Origin: Hemileia vastatrix
Lineage: Eukaryota; Basidiomycota; Pucciniomycetes; Pucciniales; Zaghouaniaceae
Direction of reading: 5' to 3'
NCBI GenBank assembly: GCA_030280995.1
Contig: JASXTE010000004.1
Coordinates: forward strand, 45,980,673 to 46,044,672
DNA length: 64,000 bases
The notes under the pieces were generated by a model. That model was given only the letters and a program-made list of their open reading frames with translations. It was not told the DNA's origin and did no database searches. The position numbers and the translations under genes are program-made. Shown here piece by piece: positions 36,701-47,463 of this stretch. Each line of letters begins with the position of its first letter. Within the stretch, counting starts at the first letter, position 1.

Positions 36701-37031
36701 AAGAATAGTGCCAGTTAACTTTGGAGTTAAAGAATTCGGTAACTAAAAAATAAATGTTTTAGATTTTATTCTCTAAACATTCTCTCCACATATAACCTTT
36801 GTCAATTTTAAAAAATGAAAATACCTGAGATGAACTGCCAGAATTTCCCTCCAACATAGAATCTTTAATACAGTCTGTATTAATTTTCTTTGCACATTCG
36901 GTTTGATGATTCTTGTAAGACTTTGCAGTTTTATATATAACTCCTGTTCGGTAGGTTCCAAGTGGCGTTAGATGAACCTTGAATGCACAACCTAATGTTG
37001 TACATTCACAAATTTTTGGCTGAAATGGCAT
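33711..37031 (-). pseudogene. Tnp2/Plavaka-like transposase of the 24.8-kb element, broken
   Basis: The ATG at 37029-37031 opens a Cys-rich segment (CECTTLGCAFKVH). Intron 36743-36824, then CCAKCFALY, then FSLYVDWFRPGGNRIGSHQK followed by LICMSLPPSE. Next is the domain with IADIPALRKVAGFAGHSATR, FCSFC, HMKHAKEWKNATT, GVRWSALNELSYWRPIEY and LDMMHCHMLGNLKDHSR. These match the fungal CACTA/Plavaka transposase order: VDWF.P.GN, LPP, P..RK.AG..GH, FC..C, W..A, G.RWS.L..L.YW, D.MH...LG..K.H. A C-terminal helical part continues after intron 34342-34442. Lesions: frameshift at an A10 tract (36273-36282), TGA at 35926-35928 where the family consensus has Arg (CGA to TGA), and a frameshift near 33940-33950 before the last ~75 codons. 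A serine-rich insert (35040-35330) separates the two conserved blocks. Confidence 0.88.
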
Positions 37032-38898
37032 TGATGAGGGATATTCAGAATTGGGAAAATGAATTTGAAGTTTGGGAGGGCAATTTCAAAAACCAACGTT
37101 GAAACTAATTTGTTTGTCCTAGATTTTCTAAATAATTATTATTTGCATTCGCATACTTGCTAATATGAATACAAATTTTATGCAAAAAATTAGAGTAAAC
37201 TATCCAATTTATTTCCATGTTTGAATGTACTTTTATCAAGAGATTAATCAAAAAATAAATTTTCACCTCTAAGTACTTGAAAGGATTCATCTATCTCTAC
37301 CATGAAAACAAAACTATTTGATATCTGGTGTTATTAATCTTAATTTATAATGGTTAGATAATTTTATTTATTATAATAATTTATTGAATTATCATTTATA
37401 GAAATATTAATATCTTAAAATGGTACCAAAATCATACATTTTTAGTTTTGCACAGGTTTCAATGAATAATCAATCCATCACATAATAATAATCATCATTG
37501 AAAAAATCATTTCAAGGATTTATATTCCTTTTGTAATAAAATATTGAAATTAATAATATATGAAAAATAACACAAATCTTTTTTGTTCCTAATTGATTGT
37601 ATATATTTTATTCCTTTACCCATTTTACTCTTATCTCCTTTTTTCAAATATATTCAATTTTTCTTGCATCTTACCTACTGAAAATATATTGATGAAATTT
37701 CTGGGAGGAAGCAGCTGATATGAGTTAACCCATGTTTTTTGAGTTGGTATTAGTGATTAAATTTTGCTCAACCTCTAAAACAACTGTAAATTAATGTATT
37801 TTGAAACTCATTATAATCTTGACATTATTGATGAAATTATATAAAATAGTTCTATTATGAGATATTACTTACATTCATTGATAATTACTTTTTTTTATCT
37901 TATGAGTTTTCTTTCCAATTCTTGGGTGGGAACTCTATTTTACGGCCGAAAAATAGAGTACACCTCATTGATTTGGGGCATCATGTGAGGTGACTAACTT
38001 TATGTTTTTTTTTAGGTCTGTGGGAATAAAAAATTGAACAAATGCTACATAAATGACTTTATTTACTTTGCCATTACTAAAATAATGGCCTTCTAATTCT
38101 ACAACAGAATTATCATTTTCATCATAGGAACTAGTTCCATCCAGACCTAGAATTAGCATATAGAGAAATTACCCTCTAGATATCCTTTAAATTTTTTCTG
38201 AATATTCTTTCGTAAGCACTATTTTATGGGTGAATGATAAAATTCACCTCTTGCATTAGGTTTGACAATTGCAATTAATAGCCCGATGTTTTTTTGGTTC
38301 ATTCAGAAGCATTAATTCAGAAATATTCCCATAAACATCTTTCAATTACTTAACTTTTGCAAAGATAAAGCCCTTGTCTTTTAAAAAAAATTCATGTAAA
38401 CAATTTCAACTAACTCTTTTCAAGTATATGTTTTGTACATGCATATTTGATATCTCTTTATCATCCGGTTGTTCAATTGCTATCTTAATTATGAGTGGAA
38501 TTTTTTAGACAAAGAATATTATTTATTTCAGAAAAATGTCATTTTGTAAATTATATTTACTTAATGTTGTTTGTTTTTATACTTCCCTTTCAGGGAATGC
38601 TCATTACTGCTACATATTAAAATGATCGATATTTTTTTTCTCAGTACACTCCTTTGATAACCATGCTTTCCTCCGATGTATGAGTACTCATCTCATGTAA
38701 TACACTCAGTTTTTTAATTTATATTCCTTTTGATCTATTGTTTTTATGGCTTATTCCTGAGTGTATATTCGTTGTTTTTAGCAACCTCTTTGTAATATCT
38801 TCATGTCACTGTTGGAGCTATCATATAAGATAGATAATTTCCGCTCTTAGACTCCCCTCCATACTGTAGCATTTATTATACATAATTCTTTATAAATT
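37032..38898. other. Intergenic region with one isolated palindrome
   Basis: 1.9 kb AT-rich between divergently placed transposase (minus) and ORF 38899 (plus), so it must contain both promoters. No tandem repeats. A short ORF at 37965-38159 (minus) has no features. The palindrome at 37929-37957 is listed separately. Confidence 0.5.
37929..37957. repeat. Solitary palindrome with CGGCCG centre
   Basis: ACTCTATTTT-A-CGGCCG-AAAAATAGAGT followed by ACACCTC. The outer letters and the ACACC tail match the 80-bp-array palindromes (ACCCTGATCTTCGGCCGAAG then ATCAGGGTACACC), so it looks like a diverged single member on the other side of the cargo genes. Confidence 0.7.
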
Positions 38899-39850
38899 AT
38901 GCCTGATTATTGGTCTTACTTTCCTGCTGGAAAACCTCCCAGAAACTATCGTCAAATAAATAAAATATTTTCCGAAATTCTTCCTCCTTCTAATTCTCCT
39001 TTTTGTCGCTGCATCCATAGTTTTTGTAGAACTCTTATGCAAATATCTCCTACTTCAACATCTTGGAAACTCTTTCCTACAAATCACCAGATTTTTAAAT
39101 GCTCATTAATTACACATGAATCTATTACATCCCCTGTACAGATTTGTTTAGCTTCAGGCTCTAGTGTTGTGACAGAAACAATACCTCATTCATATTATGA
39201 AGCATTTCTCAATGATCTTGAATCATCAAACTTTCCAGGTCGTAATTTTGCTTGGAATCTGGAATGGCACTCTCACTGGAAACAGTGCTTTGCTCAACTT
39301 ATTATCAAACATTGGGACAATGCTTTCCGAATGATGGCTTTTGCTTCATACCCTATCGATCCAAACACAATTTTCTTTGCTAATCAAATGGGTGTTCTCC
39401 ATCAATGGTTCCTTGGACAACAGAATATGCTTAGACTTGGACACTATTCTCCAGACCATTTGGAGAAAAAAAAAGCTCAAAAGTCTCGGTCTAGGATACG
39501 TAAAAAAGTCAGTCTAACATCTTTCATATTTTTTCGAGTTCTTTGCTGATAATCTCTTGAAGCTCTCTGTTCATCGTACAAACTTTCTCAAGACCCTTCC
39601 TATATGTTCAACAGCAAAAGATTTGTTTACTAATGTCAAATGCTGCTCTGACTCAGAAATCAATGAAGATGGGTCAATAAGTAAAGTATCGCTATCATGG
39701 AGATCAGATGAATTTTCAATTCTAGCACAAAATATCGATCTTAAGTCCCATGAAATGAGTCAAAAATCAAAAACATCATCATTGCCACTAAAAGATCTTG
39801 TTTCGATACAAAGGATACATTCTGTATCATTACCACCTTCTAGGCTTTGA
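38899..39850 (+). pseudogene. Unknown small cargo ORF, frame-shifted near its end
   Basis: ORF 38899-39549 encodes 216 aa beginning MPDYWSYFPAGKPP, with three Cys in FCRCIHSFCR (residues ~36-45) and aromatic-rich WNLEWHSHWKQCFAQLIIKHW (residues ~119-140). It ends in a basic stretch (EKKKAQKSRSRIRKK). Continuation is likely in the +1 frame (39557-39850 and perhaps to about 40030, serine-rich), but a stop and frame change lie near 39500-39550, with no GT..AG intron that repairs them. No family recognised. It faces the SNF2 gene tail to tail; their possible 3' ends overlap around 39960-40035. Confidence 0.5.
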
Positions 39851-39959
39851 CAGGAATCAGTACCTCGATCTTTACCTCTTGACTGCTATGATAATAATTA
39901 TTTAGCTACTCTCAATAATCAAGAAAAAAGAATGTTGAAAATTTCCAACCCAATAAACA

Positions 39960-42410
39960 TCAATAATCTTCTTCAACTGACTGCTCCAACTTCTTCAACT
40001 CATTCAGATATTCATCAAGAACCATCTTTTTAAGCTGAAATGGTTCATCTCCACTATTTGGTACACTGAGCCTTGAAAATAAAAATTTAAATAATTAGTT
40101 TTCATTTTTTCATCAATATAAAATTTATTTTACATACATAGTTAACTTCTCCTTTTTTTTTGAATGTTGTACATACTGAATTCAATACTCTTTCTCACAA
40201 AATATTTAATGACATGGACCTTGTTTTTTTGACCCATTCGAAAAAGCCAATCAATAGCTTGGGATTCTATTGATGGATTCCAGCTTGGCTCCTGCACAAA
40301 TTCACAATAATAAAACATTCAATTAATAAGTGTTCCCAGTTGAATTTCTCGTATTAAGTGAAAATTATATGCTAAAATACCATTATGTAAACATTTTGTG
40401 CACATTTTAAATCAATACCTATCCCTGCTGACTTAATGGAGCCAAGAAGAACAAAGCAATTGATATCGTTTTTAAACCTGTTTAGACTTTCATCTCGGGC
40501 CCTCCGACTCAAATCACCTACATACATTGTAAAGCCAATGTTATACTCTTTTAGGGATTTCGAAATCCTTTTGAAAATAATCACTCCTTTAATTTTCCTT
40601 CATCAAAAAGTGTTAAGTTAGTCACTTACATTTCTAAAAAGTCCACATATTCTGAAAAGATGACTGCTTTGGGCTCCTTTATGCCTCTTTGCCCTTGCAC
40701 AAACTCCATCACATGCTCAATGAGATGTAATATCTTAGCCGAATCTCTCCATGTATACCTATCAGGCCGTTCATCTTTTCTAAATTCATACATTGGATGG
40801 TTGCAAAATAGTTGTAAAACCTTTAGTTGCCGTAGAAATTCACTATTATCCCAGGTTTGTTTTTGATCACGATTTGGACCAAATTGCTTGTAAAATTCTT
40901 CCTGTAGTTTGTCCAGTCTTTTTTGCCAGTGTCTTCCGAATCTCACTAATATACCTTCTTCAACCTTTTTAGGGAGATTTAGCACAACATCCTTCGTTCT
41001 CCGTAAGCAGACTACCTTCATAAGGTGGTTGATAGTTTTGACTGCCTGCAGTGAACCAACTTTCAGTTTCGGTGTAATTTGTTCTCTCCAAAGAGACTCC
41101 TCATCCCATCCATCCAATTGAAGAAAAGTGATTAAACTCTGCAGATCTTCTGGTGAGTTTTGTAATGGTGTTCCTGTCAAACATAGTCGATGCTTGGAAA
41201 GTAAACTAAAAATCTTCTGTGTCCTTTTGGCTAGAGGATTTTTGATGTAGCTATAATAAATTATTGTTTCTTGTTAAATCTCCTAACATCATTTTTTGTG
41301 TCAAGTTACATATATAACTTACTGTGCTTCATCCAGAACAATTCGATACCATATAATGTTACTTATCAGTGATAACTTTTTTTCCATTTGCTTAGTTATT
41401 GTCGAAGGGCTGACTGTTTCATAAGTGGTAAGTACAATCGCAGTTCGCTGGAGCTTTTCTTCTCGTAAATTATCACAAATCTGACCATGAAATACATGGT
41501 ATGGAAGAGATCGAGGGTTGAAATGAAGATTTATTTCATTTTCCCAGTTCGAGAGTACAGATAATGGGCATATAATTAGTGTGGAAAAACTTAGTTTTTT
41601 ACCAAAAAGTTCCAATCTTTGTTGAAATTTTATTGCTTGCTCTTGTGTTGCACTTATCAGAGCAAGTGTCGATAGTGTATTTCCTAAACCCGTGTCATCT
41701 GCAAGTATTGACCCATATCCACCAAAGTGTTGTTCAATATTTTCATAATTTCGTTTTCGAGGATGGTACACACTGTGAAGCCATTTATTATCATCATGCT
41801 CCCAAAGCTTATCCAGTTTATCTTTCATAAATTTTTCGTTATCAATCATAAAGTTGACTGCTTGAAGTTGGTGCGTTTTTAATGCCGTTTTTATTCCTAG
41901 TATTTGATTTTGAGTTATCGAATTTTGTCCAATCCTAAATGAGTCAATTTCTGACCAATAAGAAGCAATATTGTAAAATGTTTTGCTGTTGTAATCATCG
42001 ATTTCAAGTATACTTATTCCAGCAAGATAAAATTTTTGTTTCATTTCATTAAGATGCCTTTCGATTCCAAATAAAGTGCACCACAGCTGCAATGTTTAAT
42101 TTTTCTGTTTGACTATGTAGCTCTGAAAATAGGCTTTATGCTGCGGCTGCATCACAGATTCAAAGTTCAACCAATGAGAACAGTCGCCAATTTCTCCAAG
42201 AAGCGGTCCAATTTGTTCACTTTGCTTTTCCGAAAAATCTCCAATAATTTTAAGAGTCTTTGTGTCTAACATAGAAAGAATATGAACTCTTTTTCTACCT
42301 CGCTGAAGCATTGCCTTTTCAGTTTGGTTTTTTGATAATTGTAATATCATATATGATGGTGTTGGTTCAAATGAAACCATAAATTGACCAAGACATTTCA
42401 AGGAACTCAT
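39960..42410 (-). pseudogene. SNF2-family ATPase (Rad5/Rad16-like), transposon cargo, damaged
   Basis: The ATG at 42408-42410 starts a ~105-codon N-terminal part. An in-frame TAA (42096-42098) follows, then the ATPase. Motif I reads ADDTGLGNT where the family has ADDMGLGKT: the Walker A lysine is Asn. Motif Ia/Ib region LIICPLSVLSNWENEI and TYETVS are good. Motif II is split by a 72-bp intron (41251-41322); splicing gives DEAH followed by YIKNP, the canonical SNF2 form, although the unspliced frame shows DEAQ. Then motif III LTGTPLQNS, the helicase C block (VIFSEYVDFLE, DGLS-like GDLSRRARDESLNRF, SIKSAGIGIDL) and motif VI QAIDWLFRMGQ (Trp for the usual Arg at the first position). Downstream exons reach the stop at 39960-39962. 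The junction near 40585-40625 does not keep frame in my reading. An ATP-dependent chromatin or DNA translocase by family; this copy is very likely inactive. Confidence 0.85.
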
Positions 42411-43240
42411 TTTGTGGAGATATGAGAAGGAGCAAAAATGAATATAAATGGTTTAGAAGTTGCACAATCCAATTAATCAATATTTAGACATATTGCATGA
42501 ATATGCAGATCATGTTTGCCAGGAGCCCAGTGACTGCATGGAAATGATCAGTAAAATGTATATAATAACACAATAATTTTTGTCAGAATTTTGAAGTCAA
42601 TTTATGGTTACCTTGAATAGGTTTTTAACTGAACCCATACCATAACTCAAAATATTGATAAGTATCTTCTTAAAAGTCCAAAAAATTATGTACATACAGA
42701 TTCTTTTAGTTAAAATGAAGTTCAATGATTTTTCTACAAGGAACCAATGTATGTTATAAGAGTAGTGAAAATTTCACATGAAATTACACTTTGAGTAAAA
42801 TTTTTAGATATCTTTCTTACATTTTTTGTTTTGTCAGATAATATATGACAAAAATGTGTTGATTAAAAAAAATTTAGGTTTTAAGAGATCCCAAGACTTC
42901 TGAAAATCCCAAAAATAATCTTGAATAACCAAGCCACTCATTATGTATTATCAATTTGAAAAAATGATTATATCCTTAAAATGAGAGAAGCCAAATAATA
43001 CTAAAAAGCCTACATTATCAGTCTCCCATATTTTAAAGCCGAACATTATAATTCAGTCTAAAAGGATGGCTTTCAATTTTGACTAATCATCTTTAAAAAA
43101 AAATCATTCAACTTTTACTTGTTTCAAGCACAAAATATCATGCAATTCTCTATTCAGACATTCATTATACTTTCACAGAAGATCCATTAAGTATTGGCAC
43201 AGAGTTCAGGATAATGTCAAGCAGATTTCAGTCTCATTTG
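42411..43240. other. Non-coding right flank of the 24.8-kb element
   Basis: AT-rich, no ORF, no strong repeat. Upstream region of the SNF2 gene; it grades into subterminal words (GAGTTCAGG near 43203) before the tandem block. Confidence 0.5.
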
Positions 43241-43351
43241 AGTATCAGTTCAGTCTGAGTTCAGTCTGAGTTCAGTCTGAGTTCAGTCTGAGTTCCATCT
43301 GACTTCAAGTTGAGGACTTGCTAGAAAGTCCCCCCCAAATATTGCGTGGTG
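43241..43351. repeat. Right subterminal repeats and terminal inverted repeat
   Basis: About four tandem copies of an 11-bp word (GTTCAGTCTGA, 43249-43295) precede the TIR at 43309-43351. The same word, as TCAGACTGAAC, is the inner repeat of the 260-bp MITE at 3705-3964, tying the two elements together. The hairpin arm has one mismatch (GGACTTGCTAGAAAGTCC). Confidence 0.88.
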
Positions 43352-44276
43352 ATCAGTTAAGAAAGTAGTCTTCAGAAAGACTACCAAACCAAAGAACTGA
43401 AATGCAGACTAATGTCCACACCAGAGAAAGCAATGATACTTGATGTAGGTTGCAAATCTACATCAGAGACAGCAATAATACTTGCTATAGCTTGCAAGAC
43501 TATAACAGAGAAAAACGTTGCTAAGCTAAGTTAAATGAAGAACTCACTTGTGACAAACACAGCCAATTGTGGCCAGAAAACAGTGAAAACTGAGTTAGGA
43601 ACAAGAATATCACTGCCAGATGGTTGAATGATAATTAGGGTTGCCCCAAACTGTCTTTTTCACTATATACACACAGACTAGTAATCAAGAGCCCATGCAC
43701 ACCTGCAAATCCGGTGTTCCTGACCACCAAATTGCATAAAACCTCCCTAGAAGCGCCTCCAGACCTCTAGCATTGAGGCAGGCGGTCTTCCCGGCACTGG
43801 GAAGCCTGCCTGAGGCGGCCTGACCACCCTGAAGCCAGAAAACCACCAAAAACACCCAAACTACTTAGAAAATTCACCTACAACTACTAAAACCCTTAAA
43901 ACACATAATTACACTACAACAACATTGGGACATGAAATATAGAGAAAGTTATTCTCTTTCCAATGGTACTAAGCACTTAACCCTAAGACTTAAGGTTAGC
44001 CCATAAAACACAAAAAACAAACTTCAACAGCAATCTTTTAAAAATGAAAAGTGAGAAATCATCCCCCAAATACTTATGCTATAAAAAAATGTCCTCAAGA
44101 CATAAAATATAGAGAAAACCAGGGCTATCCAGTGGTAGCCACAAGATCCCTGTAGTCCCAATATTTGCTGCGTAATTCCAGAAAAATAACCAATTATTTG
44201 AACAATGCCATTTAAGGCATACCAAAATACCACCAAATAAACCAACAAAGGGCTCTGCCAAAGTTGGAAGACCACA
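43352..44276 (-). repeat. Gypsy-1 5' LTR, outer 925 bp
   Basis: Starts TGTGGTCTTCCAAC on the minus strand at 44276 and follows the Gypsy-2 LTR to the break at 43352. An ORF at 44024-44275 lies wholly within the LTR and has a counterpart in both Gypsy-2 LTRs (47866-48153, 59691-60011, other orientation), so it is LTR sequence, not a gene. 43352-43354 is the duplicated ATC. Confidence 0.88.
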
Positions 44277-44584
44277 ATATGTTATGCTTTTTTAACTGCC
44301 CTTTGCTCTCTCCCAACTTAGTCACCATACCATGTATTTAGCTTTACTTACTTAGTTTACCTACTTTCTCAAACAGTCAAAGAAATAAAACACTAACTGA
44401 AGCTCTGCTGCATAGTTGACTACTTAGTTACCTGATTTTTATGGAAATTTGGGAGGCATTACAGAGGTTTCAGTTTAAGGAAAAATCAATTAATAGTATT
44501 GCACAAATCTGTACCCAAGCCAAAATAGTAATTATAAAACTGTGTCCTTACTGATAACATTAATTAATTGCAAATGCTAATTTG
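44277..44584. other. Flanking sequence outside Gypsy-1
   Basis: Pre-existing DNA into which Gypsy-1 inserted. No gene or repeat identified. Confidence 0.4.
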
Positions 44585-44839
44585 TGTTACGGATCTATAT
44601 CCTTATGTACTTAGCTATCAACTATATCTACCTGGAGACACGTCATCACTGGTTCCTCTGGTTCTATCCGGAGTCTAGCTGATGCTGTGTCAACAGGTAA
44701 ATTAATACATATACGGTTCTATCTGGAGTGTAGCTGATGCCATTTCATCAGGTTATGGTCTCTCCCACATGGCAGTTCAGAATTTTCAATTTGTAATAAA
44801 GTAACAGTTGAACCCACCAGCTTCTTGAGTCCAACAACA
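44585..44839 (+). repeat. LTR-like segment related to 47464-47640
   Basis: Begins TGTTACGGATCTATATCC and shares ~180 bp with the segment starting TGTTACAGACTTAGATCC at 47464. This includes a short internal duplication (GGTTCTATCCGGAGTCTAGC, then GGTTCTATCTGGAGTGTAGC). The two diverge after about 44760. It may end CCAACAACA near 44839. Possibly the 5' partner of an old LTR element, or a solo LTR of a related family. Confidence 0.55.
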
Positions 44840-45534
44840 TATTGTTGGTTTAACAAAACTTTCCTTCCCTTTGATGCCAGATACGGGTGTCATCTCAGGT
44901 CTTAGCCAACTCATTCCTGATCAACTTTGTGCAAGAAACAGAAGCAGACTCCTCTTAATCTATTATATGCCAAAATTCCCTTTCCCTTGGCCTCAACAGG
45001 CTACAAATCTTAAAATTCTGCTCATTAGTGTGACCCCTAAAAGGCGCAGCCACCACATTCTCATTATCTCTGTGATTTGTCATGTGCATGCCTTAACAGG
45101 AAGCATCCCCTATTTCCTTATCTCTCATTTCTCTGAATTCTACAACCCCAACAGAAAAAGTAAGTCCAGAAATCTTTAGTTTCGCCACTTATTCCAATTC
45201 CCTTCTTGCTTGATCTTCACTTTACATGCTGACTATCTCAAATCTCAACAGCCGCTTTTCTTTCATTTCTCTTCAAATCCATTCTCCCTGGTGCTTTAGT
45301 TTTTTTTTCATAAAGTACTTTGTGGTATGGTGCTATGTTGATGGGGAGGATTTATTTACTTTATTCATTTTAATTTTCTTTACTCTCGTTAAATACATCT
45401 AACTATTGTACTAGTTTACTTTAGATTTTAGACATTTTGTTACTTTTAAGTTTTTTCTTTTGTTTTCTTTTTCTGTACTCTCATTAAACTAGTTCTATAT
45501 TTATTTTCTTTATCACTAGTTAGTTCTATTTATG
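44840..45534. other. Unassigned sequence left of the Tc1 element
   Basis: Contains a 102-codon ORF (44871-45179) with no recognisable features, then T-rich DNA with repeated TTTATTTTCTTTA-like phrases (45350-45520). I see no gene. Confidence 0.4.
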
Positions 45535-45536
45535 TA

Positions 45537-47422
45537 CAGTGCCCTACCAAAAGTCTGTGAATGGTATTTTTTTGATGTCACTCACTCAATATTGCTCAGA
45601 AAAACTTCTAGTTTTGTATTCTGCTTCAAAAGCATGTTTCTAATCAATATAATCATATATAAATACAAAAACAATATGATAAAATAAAATAAAATTGAAA
45701 TTCAAAAAGCAAATTTTTCAGATACTATAAATAATTTTTTTAGCCAGATGAGATACATACCATTATATAGCCCAGAAATTATAGAATGTCTCCCCAAAAG
45801 GACATTTTTAAAAAAAAAGAGATATAAAATTTGCAAAAAAAAAAAATAGGTTCCCCCCTCTCCTCCAATCCTGTAAGTTCCATTTTTGAAATTTGCATAT
45901 TGCACACGCCAACTGTGCTCACTCAGTCATTTCAATGACCACAAAACAATCATTAACTCTTTTTTTCTTTATTAAAACAGCTAATGTATCTCATTTTTAT
46001 TGTTTCCATCCTTTCCTTTCTTATATATAATTTTCTTTTCTTTAGATGTCAAGAGGTTGTGAAAAAATACTGAGTTTTCATCTTTGACAAAGTGGCAAAT
46101 CATTGGTTTGTTCAAGGGGGATGTGCCTAATTGGAGAATCTGTGAAATTTAAAATTTGAGGCCTTTGACTGTATCTAACCTTTTCAAATGTTGGAAAGAA
46201 CGAGGAACTGTTGAAACAGCTCCCCAATCAGGATGTCCTCAAAAGCTTCAGAGTTGCAACCTCCGTCAACTTGCAGATATTTTCTCAAGTGAATGCAAAC
46301 AAAAACTCTCTGAAATTACAGATTCACTAGTGGCTCCTGTTTCATCTAGCACTGTCCAAAGAGGAATTTACTCACTTGGTTTCAATAAACATGTTGCAGT
46401 AAAGAATCATTTTCTCACCAAGGCCCATAAAGCAAAACAATTGAAATTTGCTAAAGATAATGCATACTGGACTGTTAAAGATTGGAAAAAGATCATTTGG
46501 TCAGATGAATCATCACTTGAGATAGGGAAAAGTTCTTCCAATATTCTAGTTTGATGCAGAAAAGAAGAAAAATATATTGATCAATGTCTTCAACCCACAT
46601 TCAAGAGTGGAAAATCATCAAAAATGGTTCAGGGTGCATTTTTCAACAAAAAAAAACTTCCCCTCACCTTTCTGCCTCCTAAACAGAGAAAATCAGCCAA
46701 CTTAATCAACAATGTATACAAGAGCAATCTCATTCCTTTTCTTAAGAAAAAAGACCCCCAACATATCTTAAGTTTAATGGAAGACAATTCCCCTGTGCAC
46801 AAAGCCCTCACATCACAAAAATTCCGAGAAGGACATAAAATTATGAAGATAGTCTAGCCAGCTCAATCTCCAGACCTCAATCCTATTGAGAATGTCTGTA
46901 AAGTGCTCAAATGTGATGTGCAAGATAAATACCAGCCTAAAAATGTAAGTGAAATGCAACAAGAATTAAAACAAGCTTGTGACTACTACCCAATAACTTA
47001 ATTAGAAAATTTAGTTAACTCAATGCCTTCAAGGATGAAAATAGTTATTGATAACCATGGAGGATCAACTCATTGTTATCTTACATGAGTGGAGTGGAAG
47101 GGAGGGGACATATTTTCTTTTTGAAAATTTTATTTTATTTAATTTTTTTTGAAATTTCCCTTTGGGGAGACATTTTATAATGTCTGGGCTATCTAATGGT
47201 ATGTATCTCATCTGGCTAAAAAAATTATTTATAGTAGCTGAAAAATTTGCTTTTTGGATTTAAATTTTTTTTTTATGTTATCATAGTGTTTTTGTATTTA
47301 TATATGATTATATTGATTAGAAACATGCTTTTCACCAGAATATAAAACTAGAAGTTTTTCTGAGAAATATTGAGTGAGTGACATCAAAAAAAGACCATTC
47401 ACAGACTTTTGGTAGGGCACTG
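45537..47422 (+). mobile_element. Tc1/mariner-type transposon, 1886 bp, with TA duplication
   Basis: The ends are long inverted repeats: left CAGTGCCCTACCAAAAGTCT, right reverse complement the same. Similarity continues inward with few gaps for about 300 bp or more (for example GTGAATGGT, GATGTCACTCACTCAATATT, and AAACTTCTAGTTTT; inner parts include CAGATGAGATACATACCATT near 45745). TA flanks both ends (45535-45536 and 47423-47424). It sits between two homologous LTR-like segments. The transposase is dead (46048-47087). Confidence 0.93.
46048..47087 (+). pseudogene. Tc1-family transposase with nonsense mutations
   Basis: The frame from 46156 shows the helix-turn-helix tail (FKCWKERGTVETAPQSGCP). 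The DDE domain has WSDES (first Asp), LMEDNSPVHKA (second Asp) and PDLNPIENV (Glu, 34 residues later, DD34E). The rest keeps one reading frame, interrupted by TGA at 46552-46554, TAG at 46855-46857 and TAA near 47000. The first two fall where the family has Trp (TGG to TGA and TGG to TAG). The N-terminus starts at about 46048 (MSRGCEKI) in another frame, so at least one indel lies before 46156. Product: cut-and-paste transposase acting at TA sites; inactive. Confidence 0.88.
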
Positions 47423-47463
47423 TAGAGTTATCCTGATATAGGTTTATAGCAAAGTGGGGGGGA

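Larger units (their letters stand above)
18545..43351. mobile_element. 24.8-kb CACTA/Plavaka-like DNA transposon with complete ends
   Basis: Left end: CACCACGCAATATGGGGGG then hairpin GGACTTGCTAGCAAGTCC. Right end, reverse complemented: CACCACGCAATATTTGGGGG then GGACTTTCTAGCAAGTCC. ATC stands on both sides (18542-18544 and 43352-43354). Joining the flanks rebuilds the Gypsy LTR (CTTGATCAG..AAGAAAGTAGTC, compare 48640-48665 in reverse), so both boundaries are fixed independently. A 3-bp duplication and CAC-starting ends are the hallmarks of the CACTA group, and the transposase inside (33711-37031) is of the fungal Tnp2/Plavaka type, which agrees. Cargo: Tet-like oxygenase, SNF2 ATPase, two unknown multi-exon genes, one unknown ORF, structured intronic RNAs and two kinds of palindrome array. 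Transposase, oxygenase and SNF2 are each damaged, so this copy is probably immobile without help. Confidence 0.93.

Noticed and set aside
44871..45179. 102-codon ORF left of the Tc1 element
   Set aside because: No motif, low-complexity surroundings, no splice or repeat context.
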